Assembly: GCA_013002505.1 (NCBI GenBank)
Contig: JABDJL010000010.1
Span: forward strand, 1-46,941
Direction: 5' to 3'
DNA: 46,941 nt
Origin: Lysobacterales bacterium
GTDB lineage: Bacteria; Pseudomonadota; Gammaproteobacteria; Xanthomonadales; SZUA-36
The first letter of the stretch is position 1, and the number at the start of each line of letters is the position of its first letter. The notes beneath the pieces were generated by a model. It worked only from the letters and a program-made list of their open reading frames with translations. It did not search any database and was not told the origin of the DNA. The translations under genes and the position numbers were made by a program. This document shows, one piece after another, positions 6,965 through 15,955 of the stretch.

Positions 6965-7551
6965 GTTTGCCCCACGTGTTGCTCGGCATGCTGGCCGAGC
7001 CGGCCAGCGGTTATGATCTGAAGCAGCGGTTCGAACAAAGCGTGCGCTATTTTTGGTACGCAGAGCTGTCACAGATTTACCCGGCGCTGGCCAAGCTTGA
7101 AAAGCAGGGCTTGCTCCGTTCAAAACAGGCGCCCTCGGACAAAGGCCCGAGCAAGAAGATCTATACCCGTACCGGCAAAGGCAAGCGGGCGCTCCAGGAG
7201 TGGCTGTCCGATGGGCCTGTTTTGCGCACCGAGCGCCTTGCTTACCTGACGCAGTTGTTCTTCCTCGATGAAATTCCAAACGCCAGGCGCATCGAGTTCA
7301 TGCAAGAGCTTCGGGACGACTTTGCCCAGCGGCTGGAGGAACTGAAATTGATCGAGCGCAACTGGGCGTCCGAGGATGCCCGTTTTCCGGACAATTTACC
7401 GGATGGTGAACTGGTCAAGCACATGACGCTCCGCTCCGGCCTGATGAAGTACGCGATGATGGTTGAGTGGTGCGAGGAGTGCCTGGGCCGCCTGGAGTCC
7501 AGGCAGGAATCAACAGGCCATCGCAACTCGCGAAACCGCAAAGTCAGTTAG
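6961..7551 (+). CDS. PadR-family transcriptional regulator
   Basis: A 196-residue PadR-type repressor. The N-terminal winged helix (residues 1-85) shows LLGMLAEPASGYDLKQRFEQ and YAELSQIYPALAKLEKQGLL, the two family hallmarks; the C-terminal half (about 95-180) is a helical dimerisation domain of the Vir/PadR-C kind. Start ATG 6961 gives a 4-base overlap with the membrane protein and the usual family N-terminus; a longer in-frame start at 6850 is inside that gene. Its end overlaps the hisIE end by 8 bases, tail to tail. The ligand is unknown. Confidence 0.88.
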   Translation: MSLPHVLLGMLAEPASGYDLKQRFEQSVRYFWYAELSQIYPALAKLEKQGLLRSKQAPSDKGPSKKIYTRTGKGKRALQEWLSDGPVLRTERLAYLTQLFFLDEIPNARRIEFMQELRDDFAQRLEELKLIERNWASEDARFPDNLPDGELVKHMTLRSGLMKYAMMVEWCEECLGRLESRQESTGHRNSRNRKVS

Positions 7552-8158
7552 CGTGCCTGGCGTTCAGCACCTCGGTGAGTTGCTCAAGGGAGCAACCCTG
7601 CGATCGCAGCAGCACGAGCAGGTGATAAATCAAGTCGGCAGATTCATCCAGTAGTTCCTTTTTGTCACCCGCAGCTGCAGCGAGTGCGGTTTCGACCGCC
7701 TCTTCACCGACCTTCTGTGCCATTCGCTTGACGCCCGATTCGAACAGGTCGGTGGTATAACTTCCAGGCGGACGGTCCTGGTCGCGCTGAGCGATGATGT
7801 GTTCAAGTTCAGCCAGGAATTGCAATGACGGCATTTTCTTGCCATCACAATCAAAACAGGTTGGCGTTTCGAGGTGGCACACCGGCCCATGCGGCCGGGC
7901 CAGCACCAGCAGTGCGTCGTCATCGCAATCGGCGATGACCTGCACGAGGTCGAGGTAATTGCCTGACGTTTCGCCCTTGGTCCACAGCGCTTTGCGGCTG
8001 CGGCTCCAGAACGTAACCTTGCCCGACTGTAAAGACTTTTCCAGCGATTCGCGGTTCATGTAGCCCTGCATCAATACGCGACCATCGAATGCGTCCTGGA
8101 CGATGGCCGGCAGCAGAAAATTCATTTTTTCCCAGTCAAGCGTTTCTATGTCTAACAT
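7544..8158 (-). CDS. hisI: HisIE: phosphoribosyl-AMP cyclohydrolase / PR-ATP diphosphatase
   Basis: A 204-residue bifunctional enzyme for steps two and three of histidine synthesis. The HisI domain (residues 1-115) has [16 protein letters not shown] and the metal-site region [13 protein letters not shown], then HLETPTCF. The HisE domain (about 115-200) has [20 protein letters not shown] and [14 protein letters not shown], the MazG-like magnesium motif. Order and length match enterobacterial HisIE. It is the last gene of the operon and starts 7 bases inside the end of hisF. No terminator is seen; it meets padR tail to tail. Confidence 0.96.
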   Translation of the reverse strand: MLDIETLDWEKMNFLLPAIVQDAFDGRVLMQGYMNRESLEKSLQSGKVTFWSRSRKALWTKGETSGNYLDLVQVIADCDDDALLVLARPHGPVCHLETPTCFDCDGKKMPSLQFLAELEHIIAQRDQDRPPGSYTTDLFESGVKRMAQKVGEEAVETALAAAAGDKKELLDESADLIYHLLVLLRSQGCSLEQLTEVLNARHAN

Positions 8159-8925
8159 GGTCTGACTCCGATTCCGGCCGCGGCCAGCGATTTTTTCAGG
8201 TTGGGAATAGGCAGGCTGGCATTGTGGAAAATGGTCGCCGCCAGCGCCCCGTCGACATCTGCCAGCTCGAACACGTCAATGAAATGTTGCGCCGTGCCAG
8301 CGCCGCCCGATGCAATCAATGGGATGCCGCAAATCTCGCGGGCTGCCGCGAGCTGGGCCACGTCAAAACCGTCACGGGTACCGTCCGAACCCATGCAGTT
8401 CAGCACGATTTCCCCGGCCCCCCGGTCAATCACTTCTGCAATCCAGTCCAGCGTCCGGTAGCCGGTCTGCTGCATGGCTTCGGGGGTACCAGTCATCTGG
8501 CGGGTCGTCCAATCGCCGTTGGTTATGACCGAATCGATACCAACGACGATGCACTGGCTGCCAAAGGCATCGACAAGCCGGTCGATCAGTGCCGGGTCCC
8601 GAACAGCCGGCGTATTGATCGAGATCTTGTCGGCCCCCGCATTGAGTACCTTGCGCGCGTCTTCCACGCTGCGAATACCGCCAGCGACGCAAAACGGGAT
8701 GTCGATGACCCGGGCCACGTCGGCCACCCATTGAGCATCCACAGAACGGCCTTCCGGACTCGCCGTGATGTCATAGAACACCAGCTCATCCGCGCCTTCT
8801 GCGGCATACCGCCCGGCCAGATCGATAATGCCGCCCATGACACGGTGGTTGCGAAAGCGGATGCCCTTGACGACCTCGCCGTCGCGGACATCCAGACATG
8901 GAATGATGCGTCGTGCGACGTTCAT
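8152..8925 (-). CDS. hisF: Imidazole glycerol phosphate synthase cyclase subunit HisF
   Basis: A 257-residue (beta/alpha)8 barrel. [13 protein letters not shown] gives the first catalytic aspartate and [13 protein letters not shown] the second-half aspartate. [19 protein letters not shown] and [14 protein letters not shown] carry the phosphate-binding loops. With HisH it converts PRFAR and glutamine-derived ammonia to IGP and AICAR. It overlaps hisA by 4 bases (ATGA), which suggests translational coupling. Confidence 0.97.
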   Translation of the reverse strand: MNVARRIIPCLDVRDGEVVKGIRFRNHRVMGGIIDLAGRYAAEGADELVFYDITASPEGRSVDAQWVADVARVIDIPFCVAGGIRSVEDARKVLNAGADKISINTPAVRDPALIDRLVDAFGSQCIVVGIDSVITNGDWTTRQMTGTPEAMQQTGYRTLDWIAEVIDRGAGEIVLNCMGSDGTRDGFDVAQLAAAREICGIPLIASGGAGTAQHFIDVFELADVDGALAATIFHNASLPIPNLKKSLAAAGIGVRPC

Positions 8926-9656
8926 CGCAATACCGCCAGTGCTTCATCAACGGTGAACAGTCCGTCAAGCAATGCCTTGCCGCAAATCGCGCCGTCGGCA
9001 CCGGTTTCGACCAGGCTCGCCAGGTCTTCGAGACTCGAAACACCCCCCGAAGCCTGCAAGCTGAGGCCGGAATAGCGCTGCAGGATTTCGCGGTACAAGG
9101 CAGTATTCGGACCACTCAGCGCGCCGTCCCGGCTGATGTCCGTGCACAGCACGTGGACCAGGCCTGCAGCAACGAGCTGGTCCAGCAAGGACCACAGGTT
9201 GCGGTTCGCGCCCTCGGTCCAGCCATACATACGAGGCCATGGAACGCCGTTGTCATCGATCTGTACGTCCAGCGCGGCAACCAGGCTCGAGGCTCCGAAC
9301 TGTTCCAGCCAGTCACTGAATCGTTCTGGCTCAGCCACGCATACACTGCCCACGACGACTCTTTGTGCGCCATTCTCAAGGCGCTCGCGAATGTCACCTG
9401 CGGCGCGAACGCCACCACCGGTCTGGACCCGTTGTGGTGCATTGTTCAGCAGCTCAAACAGCGCCGAACTGTCTGCGCCATCGCCATCACGCGAAGCGGC
9501 AAGGTCTACCACGTGCAGCCATTCGGCACCCGCCGTGGCATAGGTCTCTGCCAGGTCTAGCGCCAGGTCGTGGTAAACCGTTACCTGTGCGAAGTCGCCA
9601 TGCAACAGGCGCACGCACTGTCCGTCCAGCAGGTCTATGGCGGGAATCAGTTGCAT
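8922..9656 (-). CDS. hisA: ProFAR isomerase HisA
   Basis: A 244-residue (beta/alpha)8 barrel related to His[14 protein letters not shown] carries the catalytic aspartate near residue 7, [10 protein letters not shown] the second one, and [13 protein letters not shown] and [12 protein letters not shown] the two phosphate-binding repeats. It isomerises ProFAR to PRFAR. The gene starts inside the 3' end of hisH with a 10-base overlap. Confidence 0.97.
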   Translation of the reverse strand: MQLIPAIDLLDGQCVRLLHGDFAQVTVYHDLALDLAETYATAGAEWLHVVDLAASRDGDGADSSALFELLNNAPQRVQTGGGVRAAGDIRERLENGAQRVVVGSVCVAEPERFSDWLEQFGASSLVAALDVQIDDNGVPWPRMYGWTEGANRNLWSLLDQLVAAGLVHVLCTDISRDGALSGPNTALYREILQRYSGLSLQASGGVSSLEDLASLVETGADGAICGKALLDGLFTVDEALAVLR

Positions 9657-10249
9657 GGCAGTTCCAGGAAGTTATGCAACAGCCTGGCGCCCGGCTGTGC
9701 AGATCGCTCGGGATGAAACTGGACGCCGAAGAAGTTTCCCTTCTGAACGATCGCGCTGAACTCGATGCCGTGGACTGCCCCGGCCAGCGTGTGCTCACCG
9801 AGGGGGGCGAAATAGCTGTGTACAAAATAGAACCACGATTCATGGCCAAGGCCATCCAGCAATGCGCTGTCGTGGTGGACGCGAATGGAATTCCATCCCA
9901 TGTGCGGAATGCGGATGTGCTCACCGCCGGGCAGAAGGGTCAGTTGGCCGGGGATTATACCCAGGCAATTAACATCGCCTTCATCAGAAGCATCGAATAG
10001 CAGCTGCATACCCAGGCAAATGCCCAGCACCGGCTGCTTCAGCGCGCGGATGCAACCGACCAGCTCATGCTTTTGCAAATGCGCCATGGCCGCTGCGGCT
10101 GCGCCGACACCCGGCAGGATGACGCGGTCAGCAGCGCTGATGACGGCCGGGTCGGCGGTAAACTGCGCCTCGACCCCGAGGCGCTGAAGTGCAAAGTGTA
10201 CCGAGCCGATATTGGCCCCGCCGCTGTCGATGATGGCGACCGTGCTCAA
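9647..10249 (-). CDS. hisH: Imidazole glycerol phosphate synthase glutaminase HisH
   Basis: A 200-residue class I glutamine amidotransferase. The nucleophile elbow is PVLGICLGMQLLFD, and GVQFHPERSA carries the catalytic His and Glu. It supplies ammonia to HisF. The start codon appears to be TTG at 10249, overlapping the hisB stop as TTGA; the protein then begins MSTVAIIDSGGANIGSV, as expected. No ATG start would preserve this conserved N-terminus. Confidence 0.95.
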   Translation of the reverse strand: MSTVAIIDSGGANIGSVHFALQRLGVEAQFTADPAVISAADRVILPGVGAAAAAMAHLQKHELVGCIRALKQPVLGICLGMQLLFDASDEGDVNCLGIIPGQLTLLPGGEHIRIPHMGWNSIRVHHDSALLDGLGHESWFYFVHSYFAPLGEHTLAGAVHGIEFSAIVQKGNFFGVQFHPERSAQPGARLLHNFLELPCN

Positions 10250-11319
10250 AGCATCCCCTTGGTGCTGGGTAATTCACTACCCCGGCGGGCCAGGGCCGGC
10301 CTGAGCGCCCGGCCGCAGGCTTTGAACAGGCCTTCGACCATGTGATGGGTATTCTCGCCCGTCACTTCCAGGTGCAATGCGGCGCCCATTGACTGGCTCA
10401 GCGAGGCGAAGAAGTGACGCACCATCTCGGTGGACATGCCGCCGACAAAATCACGTGGAAACTGAGCCTTGAATTCGATGATCGGCCGCCCGGAAAGATC
10501 CACGGCCACCTGCGCCAGCGACTCGTCCATCGGAAGAACAAAGCCGTAGCGGCCGATACCCCGCCGGTCACCGAGCGCGTCATTGAGCGCCTGTCCCAGT
10601 GCCAGTGCGCAGTCTTCCACGGTGTGGTGCTCGTCAATCTCAAGATCCCCCCGGCATTGCAAGTCGAGATCAAAGCCTCCGTGTGCCGCAAGCTGCTCGA
10701 GCATGTGGTCAAAAAACCCGATGCCAGTGGTGATGCTGTTGGTGCCGCTGGCGTCAAGGTCGACGGAAACCTGGATGCGGGTTTCGTTGGTGTTGCGAAC
10801 GACTTGCCCGCGACGGGGGCGATTGACCAGTTGGTGGGCAATTGCCGCCCAGTCCATGCCTTCCGAACCACAGCGAATGCCACCGATTCCCATGTTTTTC
10901 GCCATTTGCAGGTCAGTTTCGCGGTCGCCGATGACCCAGCTGTCATCGAGGTCGAGTTCACCTGATTTCAGGTAGTCCAGAACCATGCCGATACCAGGCT
11001 TACGGTCCGGCGAGCCATCCTCTTCGAAGTGCGGATCGATGTGTTGGGCAACAAAACTGATTCCCTGGGAGGCGAACAGCGCGAGCATCTTGTTGTGTGC
11101 GGGTTCGAAGTCCTCGTAGGGGTAGGCATCGGTGCCCAGACCATCCTGGTTGCTGACCATGACGAATTCATATCCTGCGTCACGCAGTCGCAGCAGTGCC
11201 GGAATGACGCCTTCCAGCAATTCAAGCTTCTCCAGTGAATCGACCTGCTGGTCGGCCGGCTCGACGATCAGCGTACCGTCACGATCAATAAACAGAATAC
11301 GACGCTTGCGTTGGTTCAT
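10246..11319 (-). CDS. hisB: HisB: histidinol-phosphatase / IGP dehydratase
   Basis: A 357-residue bifunctional enzyme of the E. coli type. The N-terminal HAD phosphatase has LFIDRDGTLIVEP (DxD nucleophile) and SWVIGDRETDLQMAKNMGI. The C-terminal IGP dehydratase (from about residue 165) has TGIGFFDHMLEQLAAHGGFD and IDEHHTVEDCALALGQAL, the manganese-binding histidine motifs. I chose ATG 11319 because it forms an ATGA overlap with hisC, like the neighbouring junctions; ATG 11334 is also in frame and would add five residues. Confidence 0.96.
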   Translation of the reverse strand: MNQRKRRILFIDRDGTLIVEPADQQVDSLEKLELLEGVIPALLRLRDAGYEFVMVSNQDGLGTDAYPYEDFEPAHNKMLALFASQGISFVAQHIDPHFEEDGSPDRKPGIGMVLDYLKSGELDLDDSWVIGDRETDLQMAKNMGIGGIRCGSEGMDWAAIAHQLVNRPRRGQVVRNTNETRIQVSVDLDASGTNSITTGIGFFDHMLEQLAAHGGFDLDLQCRGDLEIDEHHTVEDCALALGQALNDALGDRRGIGRYGFVLPMDESLAQVAVDLSGRPIIEFKAQFPRDFVGGMSTEMVRHFFASLSQSMGAALHLEVTGENTHHMVEGLFKACGRALRPALARRGSELPSTKGML

Positions 11320-12395
11320 ATTGTTGAATTCCATGATAAAAGAGAGTCTTGCAGCGTATCCATTTCCGTTGCGCTTCCAATGCTCAGGCGGACACAGCTT
11401 TCAAGGCCCGGGTTTGAACTGAAGTTTCTGATGCGCACACCGTGATCGGCGCAATGAGCTACCAGTCTGTCGGCGTCATCGACTTTCAACAATATGAAGT
11501 TGGCCTCGCCCGGCCAGCATTGCCGAACCCACGGCAGGGACTCGACCAAGGCCAGTAGCCGGGATTTCTGCCGCTCCAGCTCATCCATCATGCGTTGCTG
11601 TTTAACGCGTGCCGTTTCGCCGGTGCAGGCCAGGGCCATATCGATGGCCGGTGCCGATAGCGGATAAGGCGCCATGACCCGCTGTAGCAGGCCAATGATT
11701 GCGGGCGAGGCGATCACCGTTCCGCACCGCAAGCCGGCCGCCGCCCACGCCTTTGACAGGGTGCGTAAAACCACCAGGTTCGGGCAGTCCCTGACCAGTC
11801 CCGCGGCGGAATCAGCATCGCAAAATTCGATATACGCCTCGTCCAGGATGAGCAATGCCCGTTCACCCACGGCACCAATCACCCGCTTGAGGTCAGCACG
11901 GTCAATCGTATCGCCGCTTGGGTTGTTGGGTGAGGTCAGGAATACCAGCTTGGCGTCGTGACTGTCGGTGACGGTTTCGGCCAGCGCGTCGAAATCGATC
12001 CGTAGATTGTCGTCTCGGGACACGCTAATGATGCCCGCGTCCTGGATGCCGGCCGCCACGCGGTACATGCCGAAACACGGCGGACACTCGATGATGGAAT
12101 CGACGCCCGGCCTGCAGAAAACCCGTACCAGCAGGTCAATGCCCTCATCGCTGCCGCGCGTAACCAGCACCTGGGCGGCGTCCACGCCATAGATTTCCGC
12201 CATCCGGTCTCGCAGTGCTTCGGGCTGTGGCGGCGGATACCGGTTCAGGGGCGTTTCAGAGGGCGACTGTTCAAGCAGGGCATGAGGCGCTTCGTTGGCA
12301 TTGAGCAATATCCCGTCGGCGGCGGCGCTGTTGCGCGCAGACTGGTAGGGCTTCATGGCCAATATCTCGGGCCTGGCGAGGGCTTCGATATTCAT
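11316..12395 (-). CDS. hisC: Histidinol-phosphate aminotransferase HisC
   Basis: A 359-residue PLP-dependent aminotransferase of fold type I. ILLNANEAPHALL opens the enzyme; VTRGSDEGIDLLVRVFCRPG, LVFLTSPNNPSGD and ILDEAYIEF precede the PLP lysine in VVLRTLSKAWAAAGLRCG. It transfers an amino group from glutamate to imidazole acetol phosphate. The start at 12395 overlaps hisD by 4 bases (ATGA); a longer in-frame extension inside hisD is not coding. Confidence 0.96.
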   Translation of the reverse strand: MNIEALARPEILAMKPYQSARNSAAADGILLNANEAPHALLEQSPSETPLNRYPPPQPEALRDRMAEIYGVDAAQVLVTRGSDEGIDLLVRVFCRPGVDSIIECPPCFGMYRVAAGIQDAGIISVSRDDNLRIDFDALAETVTDSHDAKLVFLTSPNNPSGDTIDRADLKRVIGAVGERALLILDEAYIEFCDADSAAGLVRDCPNLVVLRTLSKAWAAAGLRCGTVIASPAIIGLLQRVMAPYPLSAPAIDMALACTGETARVKQQRMMDELERQKSRLLALVESLPWVRQCWPGEANFILLKVDDADRLVAHCADHGVRIRNFSSNPGLESCVRLSIGSATEMDTLQDSLLSWNSTI

Positions 12396-13690
12396 TGCGA
12401 ATCCAGCCGGTGTTGCACGGCCATTCGGTGGGCGTCGAGGCCCTCGAGGGCTGACATTTCCAGCGCATCCGGCCCGGCGGTTGCGAGGCCCTCGCGGCTG
12501 GCGGTCTGCAGGGTCATGCGGCGCATGAAGTCGATGACCGAGAGGCCGCCGTAAGCACGCGCATATCCGTTGGTCGGCAATACATGGTTGGTCCCTGAGC
12601 AGTAATCGCCCAACGATTCCGGCGTCCATGCACCGATAAACACCGAACCGGCATGGGTGACCGCCGTCGATCGCTCGTGCGCCTTGTCGCAGTTAAGAAT
12701 CAGGTGCTCTGGCGCATAGCGGTTGGAAATCTCCAGTGCTTCATCAAGGCTATTAACGCGGATCAGGCGAAGAAAGCCCAGCGATTCATCCAGAATCCGG
12801 GCGCGGGGCAGGGACCTGGCCAGCACTGAAATGCGTTCGGCGACCGACACCAGAACAGCGGTATCGTTGCTGATCAGGATGGACTGGGAATCGGGTCCGT
12901 GCTCTGCCTGCGACAGGAGGTCCCAGCACACGGCTTCAATGTCAGCACCTTGATCGGCAATGATCAATACTTCCGAGGGGCCGGCCGGCAGATCCTGCGC
13001 GGCGCCATCGGGACTGGCCGCGGCCTGTCGCTTGGCCTCGGTTACCCATGCGTTTCCGGGCCCAAATATCTTGACGCAGCGGGGTATGGTCTGTGTGCCA
13101 TAGGCCATTGCCGCGATCGCTTGCGCACCGCCGACAGCGTAGATCTCTTCAATGCCACAACGGTGGGCAGCAGCCAGCAAGGCCGGGTTGATGCGGCCAT
13201 CAGCGCCGGGTGGCGTACACAGTACAATCCTTTCGCAGCCTGCCAGCCTGGCTGGTATGGCCAGCATCAGAACAGTTGAAACCAGCGGCGCTGAACCACC
13301 CGGCACGTACAGGCCCACCGGCGACATCGGCAGGTACCGGGCCTCGCAAACCAGGCCCGGAGCCGTTTCAGCCTGGTAGTCCCGGGGCTTACCTGCCTGG
13401 TGAAAAACACCGATTCGTTTGGCTGCACTATCCAGTGCACTCAGCAGGCCAGGCGTGCATTGCCGGGCGGCGCTTTCAAGCTGCTCTCGCGGGGCGCGAA
13501 GCGGATCTGCCGCTGTACCGTCGAATTGTTCGCTGAAGGCGCGCACGGCCAGGTCGCCGTCACGCCGCACACCTGCCAGGATCGCGGCAACCGTTTCCCG
13601 AACACCCTGGCGTTCCGGGGATGGCCTCGAAAGCAGTGTTGAACGCTGGCTTTCACCGAGCGATGACCAGACATGAACCGGGAAACTCAT
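12392..13690 (-). CDS. hisD: Histidinol dehydrogenase HisD
   Basis: A 432-residue zinc enzyme that oxidises histidinol to histidine in two NAD-linked steps. Signatures include LYVPGGSAPLVSTVLMLAIP, VGGAQAIAAMAYGT and VDLLSQAEHGPDSQ-like text (here CWDLLSQAEHGPDSQ), with GDYCSGTNHVLPTNGYAR near the C-terminus carrying a zinc ligand region. Length and motifs are standard. It begins with ATG overlapping the hisG stop by 4 bases. Confidence 0.97.
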   Translation of the reverse strand: MSFPVHVWSSLGESQRSTLLSRPSPERQGVRETVAAILAGVRRDGDLAVRAFSEQFDGTAADPLRAPREQLESAARQCTPGLLSALDSAAKRIGVFHQAGKPRDYQAETAPGLVCEARYLPMSPVGLYVPGGSAPLVSTVLMLAIPARLAGCERIVLCTPPGADGRINPALLAAAHRCGIEEIYAVGGAQAIAAMAYGTQTIPRCVKIFGPGNAWVTEAKRQAAASPDGAAQDLPAGPSEVLIIADQGADIEAVCWDLLSQAEHGPDSQSILISNDTAVLVSVAERISVLARSLPRARILDESLGFLRLIRVNSLDEALEISNRYAPEHLILNCDKAHERSTAVTHAGSVFIGAWTPESLGDYCSGTNHVLPTNGYARAYGGLSVIDFMRRMTLQTASREGLATAGPDALEMSALEGLDAHRMAVQHRLDSQ

Positions 13691-14580
13691 GCCAGCATCT
13701 TTTCCACTGGCAACACCAGGATCGCAGAAGCTCCGGCTGCTTTGAGTGCTTCGAGGTGTTCCCAGAACACGCCTTCGCGGCAGACTACGTGCACCGCCAC
13801 GCGGTCGGGTGTACCTTCCAGGTCCATCAGGCTGGGGTGTTCCGCGCCGGGCAGGATGCGGGCGATGTCATCCAGCGCCTTGCGCGGGGCGTTCATCATG
13901 ACGTACTTGCTTTCCTCGGCCTGCAACACGCCGTCCAGGCGTGACAGCAGGCGATCGAGGATGCTGCGCTTTTCGCTGCCCAGTTCAATGTCGCTGGTAT
14001 ACAGCGCCGCGGTGCTGGTAAACAGCGTTTCCAGCTCAACCAGGTGATTGGCGCGCAGGGTCGTGCCTGTGGATACCAGGTCGGAAATGGCATCTGCCGT
14101 GCCGAGACCGGGCGCGATTTCGACCGAACCGGACAGCTTGACAATCCTGGCCTCGATGCCACGGCTGTTCAACAGGTCGCGGGTCAGGGCCGGATACGAA
14201 GTTGCGATTCGACGGCCATTCAGCCCATTCGCGTCCCGGATATCACTGTCTTCAGGAATGGCCAGGCTAAGCCGGCAACCGCCGAAATTCAGTTTCCGCA
14301 ACATGTTCAGCTCGTTGCCGCCGTTGCTGGCGAGCTGTACCTCCCGGGCGATGTTCTGTCCGACGATTCCGAGCTCGCAAACGCCGTCCAGCAACATGGT
14401 GGGAATGTCATCGTCGCGCACCAGCAGCAGATCAACCGGGAAATCCTGCCCATACCAGAACAGCTTGTCCTTGCTGCGCGCGAAGCGCAGGCCACAACTT
14501 TGCAGCAGGCCCAGTGACTTATCCGACAGCCGCCCGGACTTCTGAATGGCGACCCGGATTCTTGACTTGGTGTTGCTCAC
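13687..14580 (-). CDS. hisG: ATP phosphoribosyltransferase HisG (long form)
   Basis: A 297-residue enzyme for the first, committed step of histidine synthesis. RVAIQKSGRLSDKSLGLL starts the catalytic part, and GSVEIAPGLGTADAISDLVSTGTT is the PRPP-binding loop. The extra C-terminal region (about 225-297) is the histidine-binding regulatory domain, so this is the long, allosteric form that works without HisZ. The start is GTG at 14580 and overlaps the stop of the TrpR-like gene as GTGA, coupling the two. Confidence 0.97.
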   Translation of the reverse strand: MSNTKSRIRVAIQKSGRLSDKSLGLLQSCGLRFARSKDKLFWYGQDFPVDLLLVRDDDIPTMLLDGVCELGIVGQNIAREVQLASNGGNELNMLRKLNFGGCRLSLAIPEDSDIRDANGLNGRRIATSYPALTRDLLNSRGIEARIVKLSGSVEIAPGLGTADAISDLVSTGTTLRANHLVELETLFTSTAALYTSDIELGSEKRSILDRLLSRLDGVLQAEESKYVMMNAPRKALDDIARILPGAEHPSLMDLEGTPDRVAVHVVCREGVFWEHLEALKAAGASAILVLPVEKMLA

Positions 14581-14885
14581 AATGCTGCTCCCCTGCTGAT
14601 GGCGAGGCGGTAACCGCCTTCACCCATTTCCATGAATCGTGCGACGCGTCCGATGGTGGTGACACTGACACCCGTGGCATCACTGATTTCTCGGTAGCTC
14701 ATACCTTTTTCCAACAGGCATGCGGCCCACCAGCGGTCTACGATGGCTTCCAGTTCGGCCGGGGTGCACAGGTCGATCAGCAGGCTGCGAACCTCTTCGG
14801 GTTCGCGCATTGCCAGGAAAGCCCGGTACAGACTGCCGGCGGCCTTTTTGAGCGCCTCTTTTTGCGCATCACTGTGATGTTTCAT
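14577..14885 (-). CDS. TrpR/YerC-like regulator at the head of the his operon
   Basis: A 102-residue protein of the TrpR-related YerC/YecD family. The helix-turn-helix is DRWWAACLLEKGMSYREISD followed by ATGVSVTTIGRVARFM (about residues 50-86). E. coli his operons are controlled by a leader peptide and attenuator; none is visible here. Instead this gene starts the operon and a strong 24 bp palindrome lies 26 bases upstream. The simplest reading is a histidine-responsive repressor, comparable to proteins called HisR in comparative genomics; the ligand is inferred from context only. The stop overlaps the hisG start. Confidence 0.82.
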   Translation of the reverse strand: MKHHSDAQKEALKKAAGSLYRAFLAMREPEEVRSLLIDLCTPAELEAIVDRWWAACLLEKGMSYREISDATGVSVTTIGRVARFMEMGEGGYRLAISRGAAL

Positions 14886-14910
14886 CGTGTCCGTCCATTC
14901 CGTATTAATG

Positions 14911-14934
14911 TATTAGCGTATTAATACACTAATA
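14911..14934. promoter_or_regulatory. Near-perfect 24 bp palindrome, likely his operator
   Basis: The halves TATTAGCGTATT (14911-14922) and AATACACTAATA (14923-14934) are reverse complements except for one pair. The centre GTATTAATAC is itself perfect. The site is AT-rich, probably overlaps the promoter of the TrpR-like/his operon, and lies 26 bases from its ATG. The DUF4097 gene is divergent, so it could be affected too, but its start is 128 bases away. Confidence 0.65.
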
Positions 14935-15061
14935 TTAAATCAGGAATGGGCCTGATTCAAGCATTCCGGGCAAATAAACTTTCGACACGGTTTAAACCCG
15001 CAGCCCTCTGGTAGCATCCAACATGGCAATAACGAGCGATATTGCTTTCAGGAGAGAGAAC

Positions 15062-15817
15062 ATGAACTTCAGGTCAATTGCATTCAGCGCGGTGCTGTTG
15101 GGCTCAAGCGGCGCGTGGGCGGATGTCACCGAAGAACTGACTTATACCTACGGCCTGGACCACGGCGGCCGCATCAGCCTTGAGAACATCAACGGCAAGG
15201 TCACGGTGATCGGCGGTTCCGGCACCGAGGTCGAGATTGTCGCGGTCAAGAAAGCCGGAACACAGGAATATCTCGACAAGATTGAAATTTTGATTGACCA
15301 TTCCGGCGATGCCTTGCGTATCGAGACGGATCATCCGGATCGCAGCATCTTCAACTGGAGCAGCAACAGCAGCGGTAGTGTCACTTACACGCTGCGTGTG
15401 CCCGAAAACGCGAACCTGGAGTCTATCGAGTCGGTGAACGGTGATGTGCATATCAGCGGCGTATCGGGAATCGTCAAGGCTTCAACGGTTAATGGCCGAA
15501 TTGAAGCCAGTGATCTTCGGTCTGACGCCAAGATCGAGACGGTGAATGGTTCGGTCGAGGCGACTTTTGCTTCGTTCGACGGCAATCAGAAAGCCGACTG
15601 CGAAACTGTGAATGGCCGGATGGTGGTCAATTTGCCGAGTGGGTCCAATGCCCGCGTCAAAGCCGAAACCATCAACGGTGGAATTGACGGCAGCGATTTT
15701 GGGCTCAAAACCAACAAGGGCTTTGTCGGTCGCGACCTGGATGGTTCGATCGGTAATGGCGCTGGCCGCCTTGACCTGAGCACCGTGAACGGCGCAATCA
15801 AGATTAAATCAAAGTAA
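15062..15817 (+). CDS. DUF4097 beta-strand repeat protein, exported
   Basis: A 251-residue protein with a signal peptide, MNFRSIAFSAVLLGSSGAWA. The mature part is a beta-helix-like array in which a short motif with consensus TVNGxI recurs about seven times: ENINGKV, SVNGDV, TVNGRI, TVNGSV, TVNGRM, TINGGI, TVNGAI. This is the DUF4097 pattern; function of the family is unknown, often suggested to be adhesion or scaffolding in the envelope. ATG 15062 follows an AGGAGAGAG site; ATG 15023 is in frame but would destroy the signal peptide. A terminator follows. Confidence 0.85.
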   Translation: MNFRSIAFSAVLLGSSGAWADVTEELTYTYGLDHGGRISLENINGKVTVIGGSGTEVEIVAVKKAGTQEYLDKIEILIDHSGDALRIETDHPDRSIFNWSSNSSGSVTYTLRVPENANLESIESVNGDVHISGVSGIVKASTVNGRIEASDLRSDAKIETVNGSVEATFASFDGNQKADCETVNGRMVVNLPSGSNARVKAETINGGIDGSDFGLKTNKGFVGRDLDGSIGNGAGRLDLSTVNGAIKIKSK

Positions 15818-15836
15818 TTACAGGAATTAAGATGAG

Positions 15837-15865
15837 AAAGCCCGGCCCTTGCGCCGGGCTTTTTT
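15837..15865 (+). terminator. Rho-independent terminator after the DUF4097 gene
   Basis: AAAGCCCGGC (15837-15846) and GCCGGGCTTT (15853-15862) form a 10 bp stem around a CCTTGC loop, and the T-run continues to 15865. Confidence 0.85.
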
Positions 15866-15909
15866 GTGCCTGGCATCCTGGTTCAATTGATTGCGGTCCA
15901 GTGTGTCTG

Positions 15910-15931
15910 CTAGTGATATACTAGTGATATA
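15910..15931. promoter_or_regulatory. Tandem 11 bp repeat, likely GntR operator
   Basis: CTAGTGATATA occurs twice head to tail (15910-15920 and 15921-15931). The junction also makes a palindrome, CTAGT-GATAT-ACTAG (15910-15924). It lies 25 bases before the start of the hydroxyproline genes, whose second gene encodes a GntR/FadR-type regulator, so it is the likely operator. Confidence 0.55.
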
Positions 15932-15955
15932 TTAATACGATGGAATGCGGCCGTC

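Noticed and set aside
14886-15061. His leader peptide and attenuator
   Set aside because: No short ORF with consecutive histidine codons and no terminator-antiterminator pair precede the TrpR-like gene.
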